Below are positions 6,865 to 14,938 of a stretch of 15,659 bases of DNA, piece after piece. Below the pieces are notes generated by a model, which did no database searches, had not been told where the DNA came from, and saw nothing but the letters and a program-made list of their open reading frames with translations. Location: contig CAYTTV010000068.1 of assembly GCA_964440915.1 (NCBI GenBank), positions 1-15,659 of the forward strand. The letters run 5' to 3'. A program made the translations under genes and the position numbers. The number at the start of each line of letters is the position of its first letter. Positions within the stretch are counted from its first letter, which is position 1. The stretch comes from CAMPJM01 sp964440915 (GTDB taxonomy: Bacteria > Bacteroidota > Bacteroidia > Cytophagales > Cyclobacteriaceae).

Positions 6865-7000
6865 TTAGGAGAATACCCCGATAGGGGTATAATATTTATA
6901 GCTCAGGGGGAGAACCCTGAGTTCCCAATAAGTAGAAATGTCAGTTTTGGCGTGGGTTTTTGTAGCAAAGCAAACAAAAACCATGACAAAACGGGGAAAG
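6865..7000. other. Hairpin-rich intergenic segment (possible repeat element or structured RNA)
   Basis: Three consecutive stems are visible. ATACCCC (6873-6879) pairs with GGGGTAT (6884-6890). CTCAGGG (6902-6908) pairs with CCCTGAG (6915-6921). GGTTTTTGT (6955-6963) pairs with ACAAAAACC (6974-6982), enclosed by GTTTTG (6944-6949) with CAAAAC (6987-6992). Such density is unusual for this AT-rich genome. The minus strand carries an 85-codon open frame here whose end has a protein-like look, but the hairpins better explain the sequence. Confidence 0.45.
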
Positions 7001-7096
7001 AAGTTTAAAGACGGTTTCTTGGCCATTATCCGACTATCGGCGATTTTCCCGAAATTGAATATCTTATGGGAGGCGATGCTATTCAATCCTTTTTTA

Positions 7097-7104
7097 TAGT
7101 TTTG
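7097..7104 (+). promoter_or_regulatory. Putative -7 box (TAGTTTTG) of hisS
   Basis: Exact TAnnTTTG match, 55 bp before the chosen hisS start. It predicts a start site near 7111 and a leader of about 50 nt. This is one reason to prefer the ATG at 7160 over the one at 7121. No -33 TTG is seen. Confidence 0.4.
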
Positions 7105-7159
7105 CATAACCATCGTTTGCATGGTATATTATAAGCTAATCAACTCAAAGTTTCTATAC

Positions 7160-8527
7160 ATGAGCAAAGAAAAGCCAAGCTTACCCAAAGGCACGCGCGA
7201 TTTTGGGCCAGAAGAAATGGTCAAAAGGAATTTTATCTTTGACACGATCAAAGATACGTTTCAGAGATTCGGGTATCAACCACTGGAGACACCAGCCATG
7301 GAAAACCTGAGTGTGCTGATGGGTAAATATGGCGAAGAAGGCGATAAATTGTTATTTAAGGTACTCAATTCTGGTGATTTCCTTTCCAAAGCTGACAGTA
7401 GCGATTTTGCAGAGGGCACTAAGGCACTACTTCCCAAAATTGCAGAAAAGGGGCTTAAATATGACCTAACAGTGCCATTTGCACGCTATGTGGCTATGAA
7501 CAGGCAAATAACTTTCCCCTTTAAGCGCTACCAAATCCAGCCTGTATGGCGGGCAGATCGGCCGCAGAAGGGTCGCTACAGGGAATTTTACCAGTGCGAT
7601 GCTGATGTAGTAGGGACAGATTCATTATTATGTGAAAGTGAGATTGTGCTCATGATCTCGGAGGTTTTTGCCCAGCTTCGAATAAGCGACTACACGATCA
7701 AAATCAATAACAGGAAGATACTGCAAGGAATAGCTGCATTGACGGGACAAGAAAACAGGGAAACGGATTTTTGCGTCGCCATAGACAAGCTTGATAAGAT
7801 CGGGAAAGAAAAGGTGTTGGAAGAGTTGACCGAAAAGGGGTTTGATTCGGACGCTTTGAATAAAATAGACCCTATATTTTATATGCAAGGCGGGTTTGAA
7901 GATAAATTGGCTCAAGCAAAAACCATGTTGGAAAAATCTTCCATCGGGCTACAGGGAGTAGAAGAGCTTGAAACTGTCGTCAGTTACCTGAAAGACTTTG
8001 GAGCCGACCTGTCTCGGGTAGATTTTGACATTACTTTGGCCAGAGGCCTCTCCTACTATACCGGAGCTATTTTTGAAGTGAAGGCGAACAACGTACAGAT
8101 TGGTAGCGTAAGTGGCGGCGGAAGATATGACAACCTCACCGGCGTGTTTGGGCTCGAAGGGGTTTCGGGTGTGGGGTTCTCTTTTGGTGTGGATAGGATC
8201 TACGATGTGATGCAAGAACTAGGGCTTTTCCCTGAAAATGCAAATATTACCACCGAGCTCATGATCGTGAACTTTGATGAAGAAAGCCAGCGTCATGCCT
8301 TGCCGATCTTAAGCCAACTGAGAAGCAAAGGCATCAAATCCGAAATATATCCCGAACACAGCAAGTTGAAGAAGCAAATGAATTATGCTGATAAAAAAGG
8401 GATCCCGTACGTACTCATGCTTGGCTCCGAAGAAATCAGAACGGGCCAATATACGATAAAGAATATGAGAACAGGGGAACAAAGCTCCTTTGATTTGGAA
8501 GGGGTGATACGCGAGGTGAAAGGCTGA
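7160..8527 (+). CDS. hisS: Histidyl-tRNA synthetase
   Basis: A class II aminoacyl-tRNA synthetase that charges tRNA-His with histidine. From the ATG at 7160 it has 455 residues, the usual bacterial range, and opens with MSKEKPSLPKGTRDFGP. The frame is open from an earlier ATG at 7121, but those 13 extra residues lie close to the -7 box and are not typical of the family. Motif 2 (about 127-151) contains RYREFYQCDADVVG. The histidine-specific motif is LARGLSYYTG (293-302). SGGGRYD (318-324) and motif 3 (GVGFSFGVDRIYDVM, 337-351) follow. Residues about 365-455 form the C-terminal anticodon-binding domain (KGIPYVLMLG, 413-422). All expected elements are intact. It stands alone on the plus strand; no clear terminator follows. 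Confidence 0.98.
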   Translation: MSKEKPSLPKGTRDFGPEEMVKRNFIFDTIKDTFQRFGYQPLETPAMENLSVLMGKYGEEGDKLLFKVLNSGDFLSKADSSDFAEGTKALLPKIAEKGLKYDLTVPFARYVAMNRQITFPFKRYQIQPVWRADRPQKGRYREFYQCDADVVGTDSLLCESEIVLMISEVFAQLRISDYTIKINNRKILQGIAALTGQENRETDFCVAIDKLDKIGKEKVLEELTEKGFDSDALNKIDPIFYMQGGFEDKLAQAKTMLEKSSIGLQGVEELETVVSYLKDFGADLSRVDFDITLARGLSYYTGAIFEVKANNVQIGSVSGGGRYDNLTGVFGLEGVSGVGFSFGVDRIYDVMQELGLFPENANITTELMIVNFDEESQRHALPILSQLRSKGIKSEIYPEHSKLKKQMNYADKKGIPYVLMLGSEEIRTGQYTIKNMRTGEQSSFDLEGVIREVKG

Positions 8528-8614
8528 ACGACACCAGAAGCCTATCATTGCGCTATATCCTAAGATTACAAAGGCTGTCCTGCATATGATAGCGCTAGCG
8601 AATGGTTATGGTTT

Positions 8615-8645
8615 ATTGGTTTTCGATTCAAGACTCTTATTTTTG
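8615..8645 (+). promoter_or_regulatory. Bacteroidota promoter of the SulP gene
   Basis: TTG (8616-8618) and TATTTTTG (8638-8645, exact TAnnTTTG) are separated by 19 bp, matching both the -33 and -7 elements of the Bacteroidota consensus at the right spacing. This is the best promoter in the window. The predicted start near 8652 gives a leader of about 128 nt. Confidence 0.6.
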
Positions 8646-8681
8646 CAATTATATGAAGTTTTCAACGCCTACATTGAACAC

Positions 8682-8715
8682 ACCTGCCGTAAAGGCGCCC
8701 TGAGGCAGGTTTACG
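8682..8715 (+). other. Leader hairpin with a competing pairing upstream of SulP
   Basis: In the SulP leader ACCTGCC (8682-8688) can pair with GGCAGGT (8704-8710). The adjoining CGTAAA (8688-8693) can pair with TTTACG (8710-8715). The two stems interleave, so they are either mutually exclusive or form a pseudoknot. No riboswitch class known to me matches. Confidence 0.4.
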
Positions 8716-8779
8716 CTGCACATTTATTTTATTTTCACAGGCAAATGTCTGTTTCACCCTATTCTGTTAATTTAATTAA

Positions 8780-10309
8780 ATGAAAAAGTATTTCAATCTG
8801 TTTGACTTTTCTCAAAAAGTCAATTACAAAACGGAGATATTGTCCGGCTTAACCGTCGCTATGGCTTTGGTGCCAGAGGCTGTCGCATTTGCCTTGATTG
8901 CGGGCCTGTCACCCCTGACAGGGTTGTATGCAGCCTTTGTGATGGGTTTGGTTACTTCTGTTTTTGGCGGGCGTCCAGGAATGATTTCCGGTGCTACTGG
9001 CGCTGTTGCCATTGTATTGGTCACCTTGGTGAAATCGCATGGAGTAGAGTATATTTTTGCTGCTGTGGTACTAGCAGGAGTATTTCAAATACTGGCAGGT
9101 TCGCTAAGACTAGGCAAACTGATCCGCCTAGTTCCGCATCCTGTTATTTTTGGTTTTGTGAACGGTTTGGCCATCATTATTTTCATGTCCCAATTGGACC
9201 AATTTAAAGATGCTTCGGGCAATTGGCTAACCGATCAGTCTCTTTATATCCTGTTAGGTTTTGTATTGCTTACGATGGCTATTATTTGGGGCCTTCCAAA
9301 AATCACTAAAGCCGTTCCAGCATCTTTGACTGCTATTTTAGTAGTGTTCGGCATAATTGCCTATTTCGGAATTGAAACAAAAACCGTTGGTGATATAGCC
9401 TCTATTCAAGGTGGGTTTCCGCCTTTTCATATCCCCAATATTCCATTTACCTTAGAAACCCTTTTGGTAATTTTACCATACTCTGCCGTGGTGGCTGGTG
9501 TGGGATTAATAGAAAGTCTCTTGACTTTGAATATTATCGACGAGATGACAGAAACCCGTGGCAGGAGCAACAAAGAAGCTGTTGCCCAGGGGGCGGCTAA
9601 CATCTTGTCGGGCCTTTTTTCTGGCATGGGGGGATGTGCCATGATTGGTCAAAGCTTGATCAATATATCTAATGGTGCCAGGGCTAGGCTGTCAGGCATA
9701 GTGGCCTCTGTGATGTTGCTCGTATTTGTGATGTTCGGCTCCAGTTTGATCGAGCAAGTGCCTATGGCCGCACTGACAGGACTGATGATCATGGTTTCTA
9801 TCGGCACTTTTGAATGGGCAAGCTTCAGGGTGATTAACAAAATGCCAAAGTCTGATATTTTCGTGATGGTCTTGGTCACATTTGTTACCGCTGTGCTTCA
9901 CAACCTGGCATTGGCCGTGCTTGTTGGGGTGATCATTGCTGCCTTGGTATTTGCCTGGGATAATGCTAAGCGCATAAGGGCTAGAAAAAGAATAGATGAA
10001 GCGGGTGCCAAACATTATGATATATATGGCCCGCTCTTCTTTGGGTCTGTCACAGCTTTTAATGAAAAGTTTGATGTGCAAAATGATCCAGATAAAGTGG
10101 TAATCAATTTCTCTGAAAGCAGAGTGGTGGACATGTCGGCTATCGAAGCGTTGAATAAATTGACCGAACGTTATCATAAAATAGGCAAGAAAGTGCACCT
10201 GACCCATTTGAGCCCAGACTGTAGAAAGCTTTTGAAAAATGCTGAGGATATTATTACCGTAAATGTAATTGAAGATCCAACATACAAAGTGGTTACCGAC
10301 GGCTTCTAA
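8780..10309 (+). CDS. SulP-family inorganic anion transporter with STAS domain
   Basis: A 509-residue inner-membrane protein of the SLC26/SulP family. Residues about 20-390 are hydrophobic and contain the family's first conserved block (LVPEAVAFALIAGLSPLTGL, then YAAFV, VFGGRPGMISGATGAVAIV). They also contain VPHPVIFGFVNGLAI and the GMGGCAMIGQSLINI segment. After the last membrane helix and a basic linker (KRIRARKR), residues about 411-495 form a cytoplasmic STAS domain with the core VDMSAIEALNKL, where S in DMS is the usual conserved position. Family members carry sulfate, bicarbonate or dicarboxylates; the sequence alone does not settle the substrate. No carbonic anhydrase or sulfate-assimilation gene is adjacent. 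The start is the first ATG after an AT-rich leader, preceded by a good promoter. A shared terminator lies at 10591-10622. Confidence 0.94.
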   Translation: MKKYFNLFDFSQKVNYKTEILSGLTVAMALVPEAVAFALIAGLSPLTGLYAAFVMGLVTSVFGGRPGMISGATGAVAIVLVTLVKSHGVEYIFAAVVLAGVFQILAGSLRLGKLIRLVPHPVIFGFVNGLAIIIFMSQLDQFKDASGNWLTDQSLYILLGFVLLTMAIIWGLPKITKAVPASLTAILVVFGIIAYFGIETKTVGDIASIQGGFPPFHIPNIPFTLETLLVILPYSAVVAGVGLIESLLTLNIIDEMTETRGRSNKEAVAQGAANILSGLFSGMGGCAMIGQSLINISNGARARLSGIVASVMLLVFVMFGSSLIEQVPMAALTGLMIMVSIGTFEWASFRVINKMPKSDIFVMVLVTFVTAVLHNLALAVLVGVIIAALVFAWDNAKRIRARKRIDEAGAKHYDIYGPLFFGSVTAFNEKFDVQNDPDKVVINFSESRVVDMSAIEALNKLTERYHKIGKKVHLTHLSPDCRKLLKNAEDIITVNVIEDPTYKVVTDGF

Positions 10310-10590
10310 TGGTGACCGACAGCTCAGATTTTAGATATCGCATGTAAGACAGTATTGCCATAAGCTAATAGCTAACAGTAGGTGATTATGCAGTAGGCAA
10401 TTGGAGAATAGCGAGGACTGGTCGGTAGATAGAAATCAAGAAAACCTGAAGGATGGGAAAGCGTCATACTGGGCAAACCTCGGATCATGTTTTTTGGAAT
10501 GACGGTTCAAATTAGCTTTGAACACCCCCTTTAGGCCTACATTCGTCTAGGCATTAGCAAATACAAAACTGCAAGGCGACTCTATTGCAA
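10310..10590. other. Spacer with one short inverted-repeat element
   Basis: No gene is seen. CGTCAT (10462-10467) and ATGACG (10499-10504) bound a 43-bp segment with CTGGGC and CCTCGG inside. Its ends resemble those of the repeats near 5951-6353. The first 20 bp after the SulP stop imperfectly repeat the last 20 bp of the gene (GGTTACCGACGGCT / GGTGACCGACAGCT). Confidence 0.4.
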
Positions 10591-10622
10591 AAAAAGGAGC
10601 CATCTTGCGACGGCTCCTTTTT
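10591..10622. terminator. Bidirectional terminator between SulP and the FecR-like gene
   Basis: A perfect 11-bp stem, AAAAAGGAGCC (10591-10601) with GGCTCCTTTTT (10612-10622), encloses a 10-nt loop. The A/T ends give a U-run on both strands, which suits two convergent genes. Confidence 0.85.
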
Positions 10623-10650
10623 CACTTAAAAACTCAACTACCACTAATCT

Positions 10651-11658
10651 TTAATTGAGCAAATTATGTCTCGTGACAAATCGCTCATAGGCTGTTCTAT
10701 ATTCTTCAACGTCAGGGTTGGTCATCAAAGCCTCTTCGTAATTGGCCAAGGCATCTACCAATAAGTTGTGGTCTTCATAGAATGACGCCAATATCAGTTT
10801 ATTCAAGCCGCTTTCTTCTTGAAAAGAAGCTTTTAATGATTTCAAATCCGAGTTGATGGTTTTAGCTTTAGGTGCTGCTATTTTTTTGATGCCGTAATTA
10901 TCCGAAGCCAAAGCCGGGTTATCCTTTACGGTCACTTTTATAATTACTAATTTTTCATTAGCCAATTCATTGGCATTCAAATCGATCTCGATTTGGGGCT
11001 TGGAAGTCTCTTGTGTCAACAGCACCTCATCAAACATGTTTCTCATCGTCACCACATAGGATGCTTCTCCTAAGTCTGTCCACTTTACAAAAGCATTCGG
11101 GTTAAATATTTCTGCCGAATTGGGCAACATGACCTTTATAGCAGATGAATCCAAAGCACGCTCTACTGCTCCCGTCACTTTTAGATATTGTGTGTGGTTG
11201 GCATGGATATCAACATCTTCCTCACTCATTTTATTAATGAGGTAATTAGCATATTTACTGGCTACTGAATTGCCTTCTCCTGCTTGTTGCACCAATGAAC
11301 TTACTTCAAATTCACCCGCATCTTTCAATTCCATTGTTCTTCCATTGGGGTGCATCAATCCTACATATGCCCCTTCGCCCAAAATCAATTTGTCACCTTC
11401 TTGCAAAATGCTTCCCACTTTCAAATGCTCGTTTATAGAACCATCTGATGTGATTAAGGCATTTTCTCCTTGATTAGCCAGGACTTTAAACTGATATTCT
11501 TGCGCATTTGCCTGAAAGGAAAGCAAAATCCCCAAGGCAACAATAAAAAGGGACCGAATCAAAACGTTCGTCTTTTGGGTCGGAAGCAAAAGAGTGGAAG
11601 TGTTTGTTAGATGCAACATCGCAACATTCGATTTGTAAAAGTTTGTAAATGGTTTCAT
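10651..11658 (-). CDS. Exported FecR-like protein with TPR-like C-terminus
   Basis: A 335-residue protein with a long N-region and a hydrophobic export segment at about 33-49 (LIRSLFIVALGILLSFQ), ending in ANAQ-E, a plausible signal-peptidase I site. Residues about 57-122 follow the FecR-like beta pattern (VGSILQEGDKLILGEGAYVG, then LMHPNGRTMEL, GEFEV). The middle (about 170-255) looks like an Ig-type beta domain (AFVKWTDLGEASYVVTMRN). The last ~50 residues are helical with a TPR-like signature (DALANYEEALMTNPDVEEY). M14 is an alternative start that would shorten the N-region. It lies 178 bp downstream of the CHASE2 gene on the same strand with no terminator between them, so co-transcription is likely. 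I infer a periplasmic partner of the CHASE2 receptor. Domain calls are from sequence pattern only. Confidence 0.7.
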   Translation of the reverse strand: MKPFTNFYKSNVAMLHLTNTSTLLLPTQKTNVLIRSLFIVALGILLSFQANAQEYQFKVLANQGENALITSDGSINEHLKVGSILQEGDKLILGEGAYVGLMHPNGRTMELKDAGEFEVSSLVQQAGEGNSVASKYANYLINKMSEEDVDIHANHTQYLKVTGAVERALDSSAIKVMLPNSAEIFNPNAFVKWTDLGEASYVVTMRNMFDEVLLTQETSKPQIEIDLNANELANEKLVIIKVTVKDNPALASDNYGIKKIAAPKAKTINSDLKSLKASFQEESGLNKLILASFYEDHNLLVDALANYEEALMTNPDVEEYRTAYERFVTRHNLLN

Positions 11659-11836
11659 GGTTTATATTTTGTTTCCTTATCGTCAATAGCTAAAGCTTGC
11701 TTTCTGATGCCATTTATAAGCGTATAAATAACATCTCATCGCTTTCTGTACTATTAAATACGGACTAAGTACAAAAAGTAACCTACGCTAAACATATATT
11801 TTAACTTATAGGGAAATAAATAGTAAAAAATCATGT

Positions 11837-13072
11837 TCATTCCCTTCTTTTAAAGAGTTCTTTCCGATCTTCTTTAGAAAATAGATTTTTCACTACACCA
11901 TAGTAAAACTCTAGAGAGTCTCCTGCCAAAAGAATGGCCACAATAGCCAGCGTGAGATTGAGCTGATAATTGAAAAAATAGAAAACTATAATAATAATAG
12001 CTAACAATAGAAAAGCTTCTACAACCTGAATCGCTTTGGTGATTCCATCATACCATTTTGGCAGTGCCATATATATTCTCGAAAACCATACGACATTCAA
12101 AAAACATAAGAGAACGCCCCAGAAAATACTGGTACCCGTCCCCATTCGGTTGAGATAGTTCTCCTGCAAGATCATAGAAAGTATATTGGCATGTATCACA
12201 ACGCCAAACATATCCGGATTGGTCTTACCGGCGTAATTCAAGTTCAGTGGCGTATAAAATTTATCCTCCCACGAAGTATCTCCAAAGTAGGCACCTGTGT
12301 AGCCTAGCAGTATAATTTTGCCCTCTATCATCTCAGGTGTAAAGTTCCGCCTGAAAACATCATCCACATCCAGTGAGGGGAACACATTCGCAAACTCCCC
12401 ATCTCCTCCCAATATATTTCCCCGGAAATTGATCAATTCATATGTTTTGTCCCGCTTCAAGAAATCCTTTGCTGCCTCGGGATCATATATTTCTGCAATC
12501 CTCACGGCAAAGGCATTGATGGGCTTTTGTGGCTTACCAAAATGCTCTCTAGGGGTAAATGACCTGCACGTCTTAAACCTATTTTGATTTTCTGCATCGG
12601 TTATCAGGTTGGCAAAGCCTGTAACACCATGTCTTGTAAACATCGGATGGGAAGTCTCTAGCGTATCAAAGCTATTGGTTTCTTCATTATAATGGTCGAG
12701 ACGGCTTACCATAACGAGATTTTCCACATGCGACAGCGCTTCGGCCAATACGCTATCCCCATATACACTTTTAGGTTCGCGAAGGAAAAAGTCCAGCGCA
12801 ATGATTCTTGGATTGTAGCTGTTGAGAATGTTGATTTGCTCTGCTATACCATCTCTGCCCAGATGGCCCACATTTACCACGACAATGTTGGTGTCGGCAC
12901 CGGGATGCTCCCTAATGCGAGAAAAAACCACATCGGTTAACTCCATGTCATCCAATGCGTCTCCAATAGGATCTAGAAAGTCCAGTCGGTCAAATAAATT
13001 CAGCATGAAGCCAATAATAAAGAATATAAAAACCGTACCCCCAATTGTGTCCAACCAAAATTTGAAGCGCAT
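11837..13072 (-). CDS. CHASE2-domain membrane receptor without an output domain
   Basis: A 411-residue protein. A first membrane helix (about 11-27) is followed by an extracytoplasmic CHASE2 domain (about 30-310). CHASE2 hallmarks include IIALDFFLREP, the segment GKIILLGYTG (about 254-263) with nearby YFGDTSWEDKFYTPL, and GVVIHANILSMIL. Three closely spaced helices follow (about 315-334, 351-367 and 371-384), the standard CHASE2 arrangement. In known members these lead into an adenylate cyclase, Ser/Thr kinase or histidine kinase. Here only about 27 basic residues remain (ending NLFSKEDRKELFKRRE). The next 178 bp hold no trace of a lost output domain, so this looks like a natural short form rather than a truncation. 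It is divergent from meaB and upstream of the FecR-like gene. It probably signals through a partner, or serves a structural role. Confidence 0.88.
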   Translation of the reverse strand: MRFKFWLDTIGGTVFIFFIIGFMLNLFDRLDFLDPIGDALDDMELTDVVFSRIREHPGADTNIVVVNVGHLGRDGIAEQINILNSYNPRIIALDFFLREPKSVYGDSVLAEALSHVENLVMVSRLDHYNEETNSFDTLETSHPMFTRHGVTGFANLITDAENQNRFKTCRSFTPREHFGKPQKPINAFAVRIAEIYDPEAAKDFLKRDKTYELINFRGNILGGDGEFANVFPSLDVDDVFRRNFTPEMIEGKIILLGYTGAYFGDTSWEDKFYTPLNLNYAGKTNPDMFGVVIHANILSMILQENYLNRMGTGTSIFWGVLLCFLNVVWFSRIYMALPKWYDGITKAIQVVEAFLLLAIIIIVFYFFNYQLNLTLAIVAILLAGDSLEFYYGVVKNLFSKEDRKELFKRRE

Positions 13073-13187
13073 ATTGAATATATTTATTGAAGCAGAAAGT
13101 AAAAGAGGTCATTTTATAGAATATTTAAAGAAAAATATTCACGTATTAAAGTCTCATGTAATGTTCAAATATCTTTAACTTTATTTT

Positions 13188-14192
13188 ATGACTTACAAAA
13201 GAAGGAGCCGGTTACCTGCCGAAGCCTATGTACAAGGTATTCTTGAAGGCAATAAGGTAAAGCTAAGCCAGTCCATCACGCTTGTTGAAAGCACTTTGGA
13301 CGAAGATCAGGTATTGGCAGGACAAATCTTGAACAGTGTGCTTCCCTACAGTGACAGGGCACTGCGCATCGGCATTACAGGGGTACCTGGGGTAGGCAAA
13401 AGCACCTTTATCGAACATTTTGGTAAATATCTAACAGGTCTAGGGAAAAAGGTAGCAGTACTGGCCATAGATCCAACCAGCCAGAAAACCAAGGGCAGCA
13501 TATTGGGAGACAAGACCAGAATGGAAACCTTGGCACATGATCCTTTGGCCTATATCAGGCCCAGTGCTACAGGAACTGCGCTAGGAGGTGTGGGAGACAA
13601 AACAAGGGAAGCCATGCGCTTATGTGAAGCGGCGGGGTATGAAGTGGTTATTGTAGAAACCGTGGGAGTAGGCCAATCCGAAACCGCAGTAAGGGAGATG
13701 GTAGACTTCTTCCTTTTGCTGATGCTGGCGGGCGCTGGAGATGAACTACAAGGCATAAAAAAAGGGATCATGGAAATGGCAGATGCAATTGCTATCAACA
13801 AAACGGACGGGGAAAATAAGAAAGCCGCTGCAAAAGCCAAAAATGAATATAGGAATGCGCTTCAACTGATGGCCAAGCACGCTGCTGGCTGGTCGCCTCA
13901 AGTGCTCACGTGCTCTGCCATTGAAAATGATGGGCTTGACGAGATTTGGGAATTGATGCAAACCTATGAAGTCCAGATGAAAAAAGACGGTTATTTCTAC
14001 GAAAATAGGCAACGACAAAACCTCCATTGGATGAACACCATTATCAACCATCGTCTAAAACAGCATTTTTACCAGGATGAGCAAGTGATGAAAATATTGC
14101 CTGAACTCGAGAAAGCGGTGCTTACAGGTGAAACACCCGCATTGAATGCCGCCAATATTCTGCTGTCGGCTTATCTAAAACCACAACAGTAG
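13188..14192 (+). CDS. meaB: MeaB/ArgK-type G3E GTPase, methylmalonyl-CoA mutase chaperone
   Basis: A 334-residue P-loop GTPase of the SIMIBI/G3E group. It protects and loads the B12-dependent methylmalonyl-CoA mutase, gating cofactor entry and preventing inactivation. Visible motifs are Walker A GVPGVGKST (65-73), DPTS (95-98) with GSILGDKTRM (103-112), and the switch block VETVGVGQSE (156-165). The NKTD guanine-specificity motif (204-207) and a SAIENDGL G5-type loop (about 244-251) follow. The C-terminal helices suit the dimerisation arm. The length is typical. The start is the first ATG after an AT-rich leader; the divergent CHASE2 gene begins 115 bp away. No mutase gene (mutA/mutB) is in the window, so the partner must be elsewhere. 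The stop lies 8 bp from the convergent Dph6-like gene. Confidence 0.96.
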   Translation: MTYKRRSRLPAEAYVQGILEGNKVKLSQSITLVESTLDEDQVLAGQILNSVLPYSDRALRIGITGVPGVGKSTFIEHFGKYLTGLGKKVAVLAIDPTSQKTKGSILGDKTRMETLAHDPLAYIRPSATGTALGGVGDKTREAMRLCEAAGYEVVIVETVGVGQSETAVREMVDFFLLLMLAGAGDELQGIKKGIMEMADAIAINKTDGENKKAAAKAKNEYRNALQLMAKHAAGWSPQVLTCSAIENDGLDEIWELMQTYEVQMKKDGYFYENRQRQNLHWMNTIINHRLKQHFYQDEQVMKILPELEKAVLTGETPALNAANILLSAYLKPQQ

Positions 14193-14200
14193 GCCGGCCA

Positions 14201-14917
14201 CTATTTTGGCAAAACTTCTTGAAACCAAAACGTCGACGAGGTTTCTTCTACGATTCCCTCATTTTCTGTTTTGTATTGATAGGTTTTCGAAACCACCTTT
14301 CCTTTTACATAATTTACCGGATCATTGAATATCGGTCCGTCATAAACGAAGGTATGGTATTCGCCATGCTCTCCACAAGGATCGGCATTGTGGGCAATTT
14401 GCTTTATAATCGATTTATCCAATGTTTTACCAATCAAAGATTTAGGAAGTTGCTGGTCATTGAGGCAACAGATCATCGTTTTAAACCCTTCGTCAATGAT
14501 ATGTTCAGCCAAAATATCTGTCGGAATACCCCAAAGTGGAAAAATTGCCTTTAAGCCCACCTTTTCAAGCTGCTTTTCACGGTACGCCTTTAAATCTTCC
14601 AGCAGGATATCGCCAAAAACTATTGCCTCTACGCCTTTCTCCTTTTGATCACGACAAAATGCTGCCATGGTGTCTTCATAACTTTTGCGAGTACTATCAG
14701 CATTTATATAAATCTTTTCCAGGGGCAGACCGATAGCGGCAGCCTGCGCCTTAACCAACACTTCTGGAAGGCCATGCATGCTCACCCTTTTCAGCGCTTG
14801 GTCAAAGGCTGTGTGCAAACTCACCACGTTATATCGGTCGGCCTGCAATATTTTGTACAATGCCAAAGCAGCGTCTTTACCTCCGCTCCAGCTCATCGTC
14901 ACTTTTGGTTTTATCAA
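14201..14917 (-). CDS. Dph6-like ATP pyrophosphatase (PP-loop, PF01902 type)
   Basis: A 238-residue adenine-nucleotide alpha-hydrolase. The PP-loop SGGKDAALAL (11-20) binds ATP and would adenylate a carboxylate or amide substrate. Downstream family motifs are VFGDILLEDLKAYREKQLE (about 100-118), PLWG and DPCGEHGEYHTFVYDGPIF (about 179-197). The eukaryotic/archaeal relative Dph6 makes diphthamide on EF-2, but bacteria lack that modification. The bacterial members therefore do something else, possibly another amidation; the substrate is unknown. It starts 21 bp after the end of the zinc-ribbon gene on the same strand, so the two are probably one transcript. It converges on meaB with only 8 bp between the stops. 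Confidence 0.9.
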   Translation of the reverse strand: MIKPKVTMSWSGGKDAALALYKILQADRYNVVSLHTAFDQALKRVSMHGLPEVLVKAQAAAIGLPLEKIYINADSTRKSYEDTMAAFCRDQKEKGVEAIVFGDILLEDLKAYREKQLEKVGLKAIFPLWGIPTDILAEHIIDEGFKTMICCLNDQQLPKSLIGKTLDKSIIKQIAHNADPCGEHGEYHTFVYDGPIFNDPVNYVKGKVVSKTYQYKTENEGIVEETSSTFWFQEVLPK

Positions 14918-14938
14918 CTTTACAGCTAGGTTTAAAGT

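Noticed and set aside
6865..7122. 85-codon minus-strand open frame upstream of hisS
   Set aside because: Its sequence is explained by the hairpins in the same segment, and it overlaps the proposed hisS promoter. It has no recognised domain. I keep it as a structured segment rather than a gene, although its C-terminal half looks rather protein-like.
7127..7138. Recurring ATAAGCTAA string (also near 10361 and 15651)
   Set aside because: It is short and AT-rich, has no consistent position relative to genes, and is expected by chance in this composition.
7121..7159. Upstream ATG giving hisS 13 extra residues
   Set aside because: The family normally starts near KPSLPKGTRDF, and the extra codons lie only about 10 nt past the predicted transcription start. 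The later ATG is preferred.
8586..8783. 65-codon plus-strand frame overlapping the SulP start
   Set aside because: It covers the best promoter in the window and the leader hairpin, overlaps the SulP start codon, and has no domain-like pattern.
9692..10207. 171-codon minus-strand frame inside SulP
   Set aside because: It is His-rich antisense of a well-supported transporter and STAS domain, a typical shadow of codon bias.
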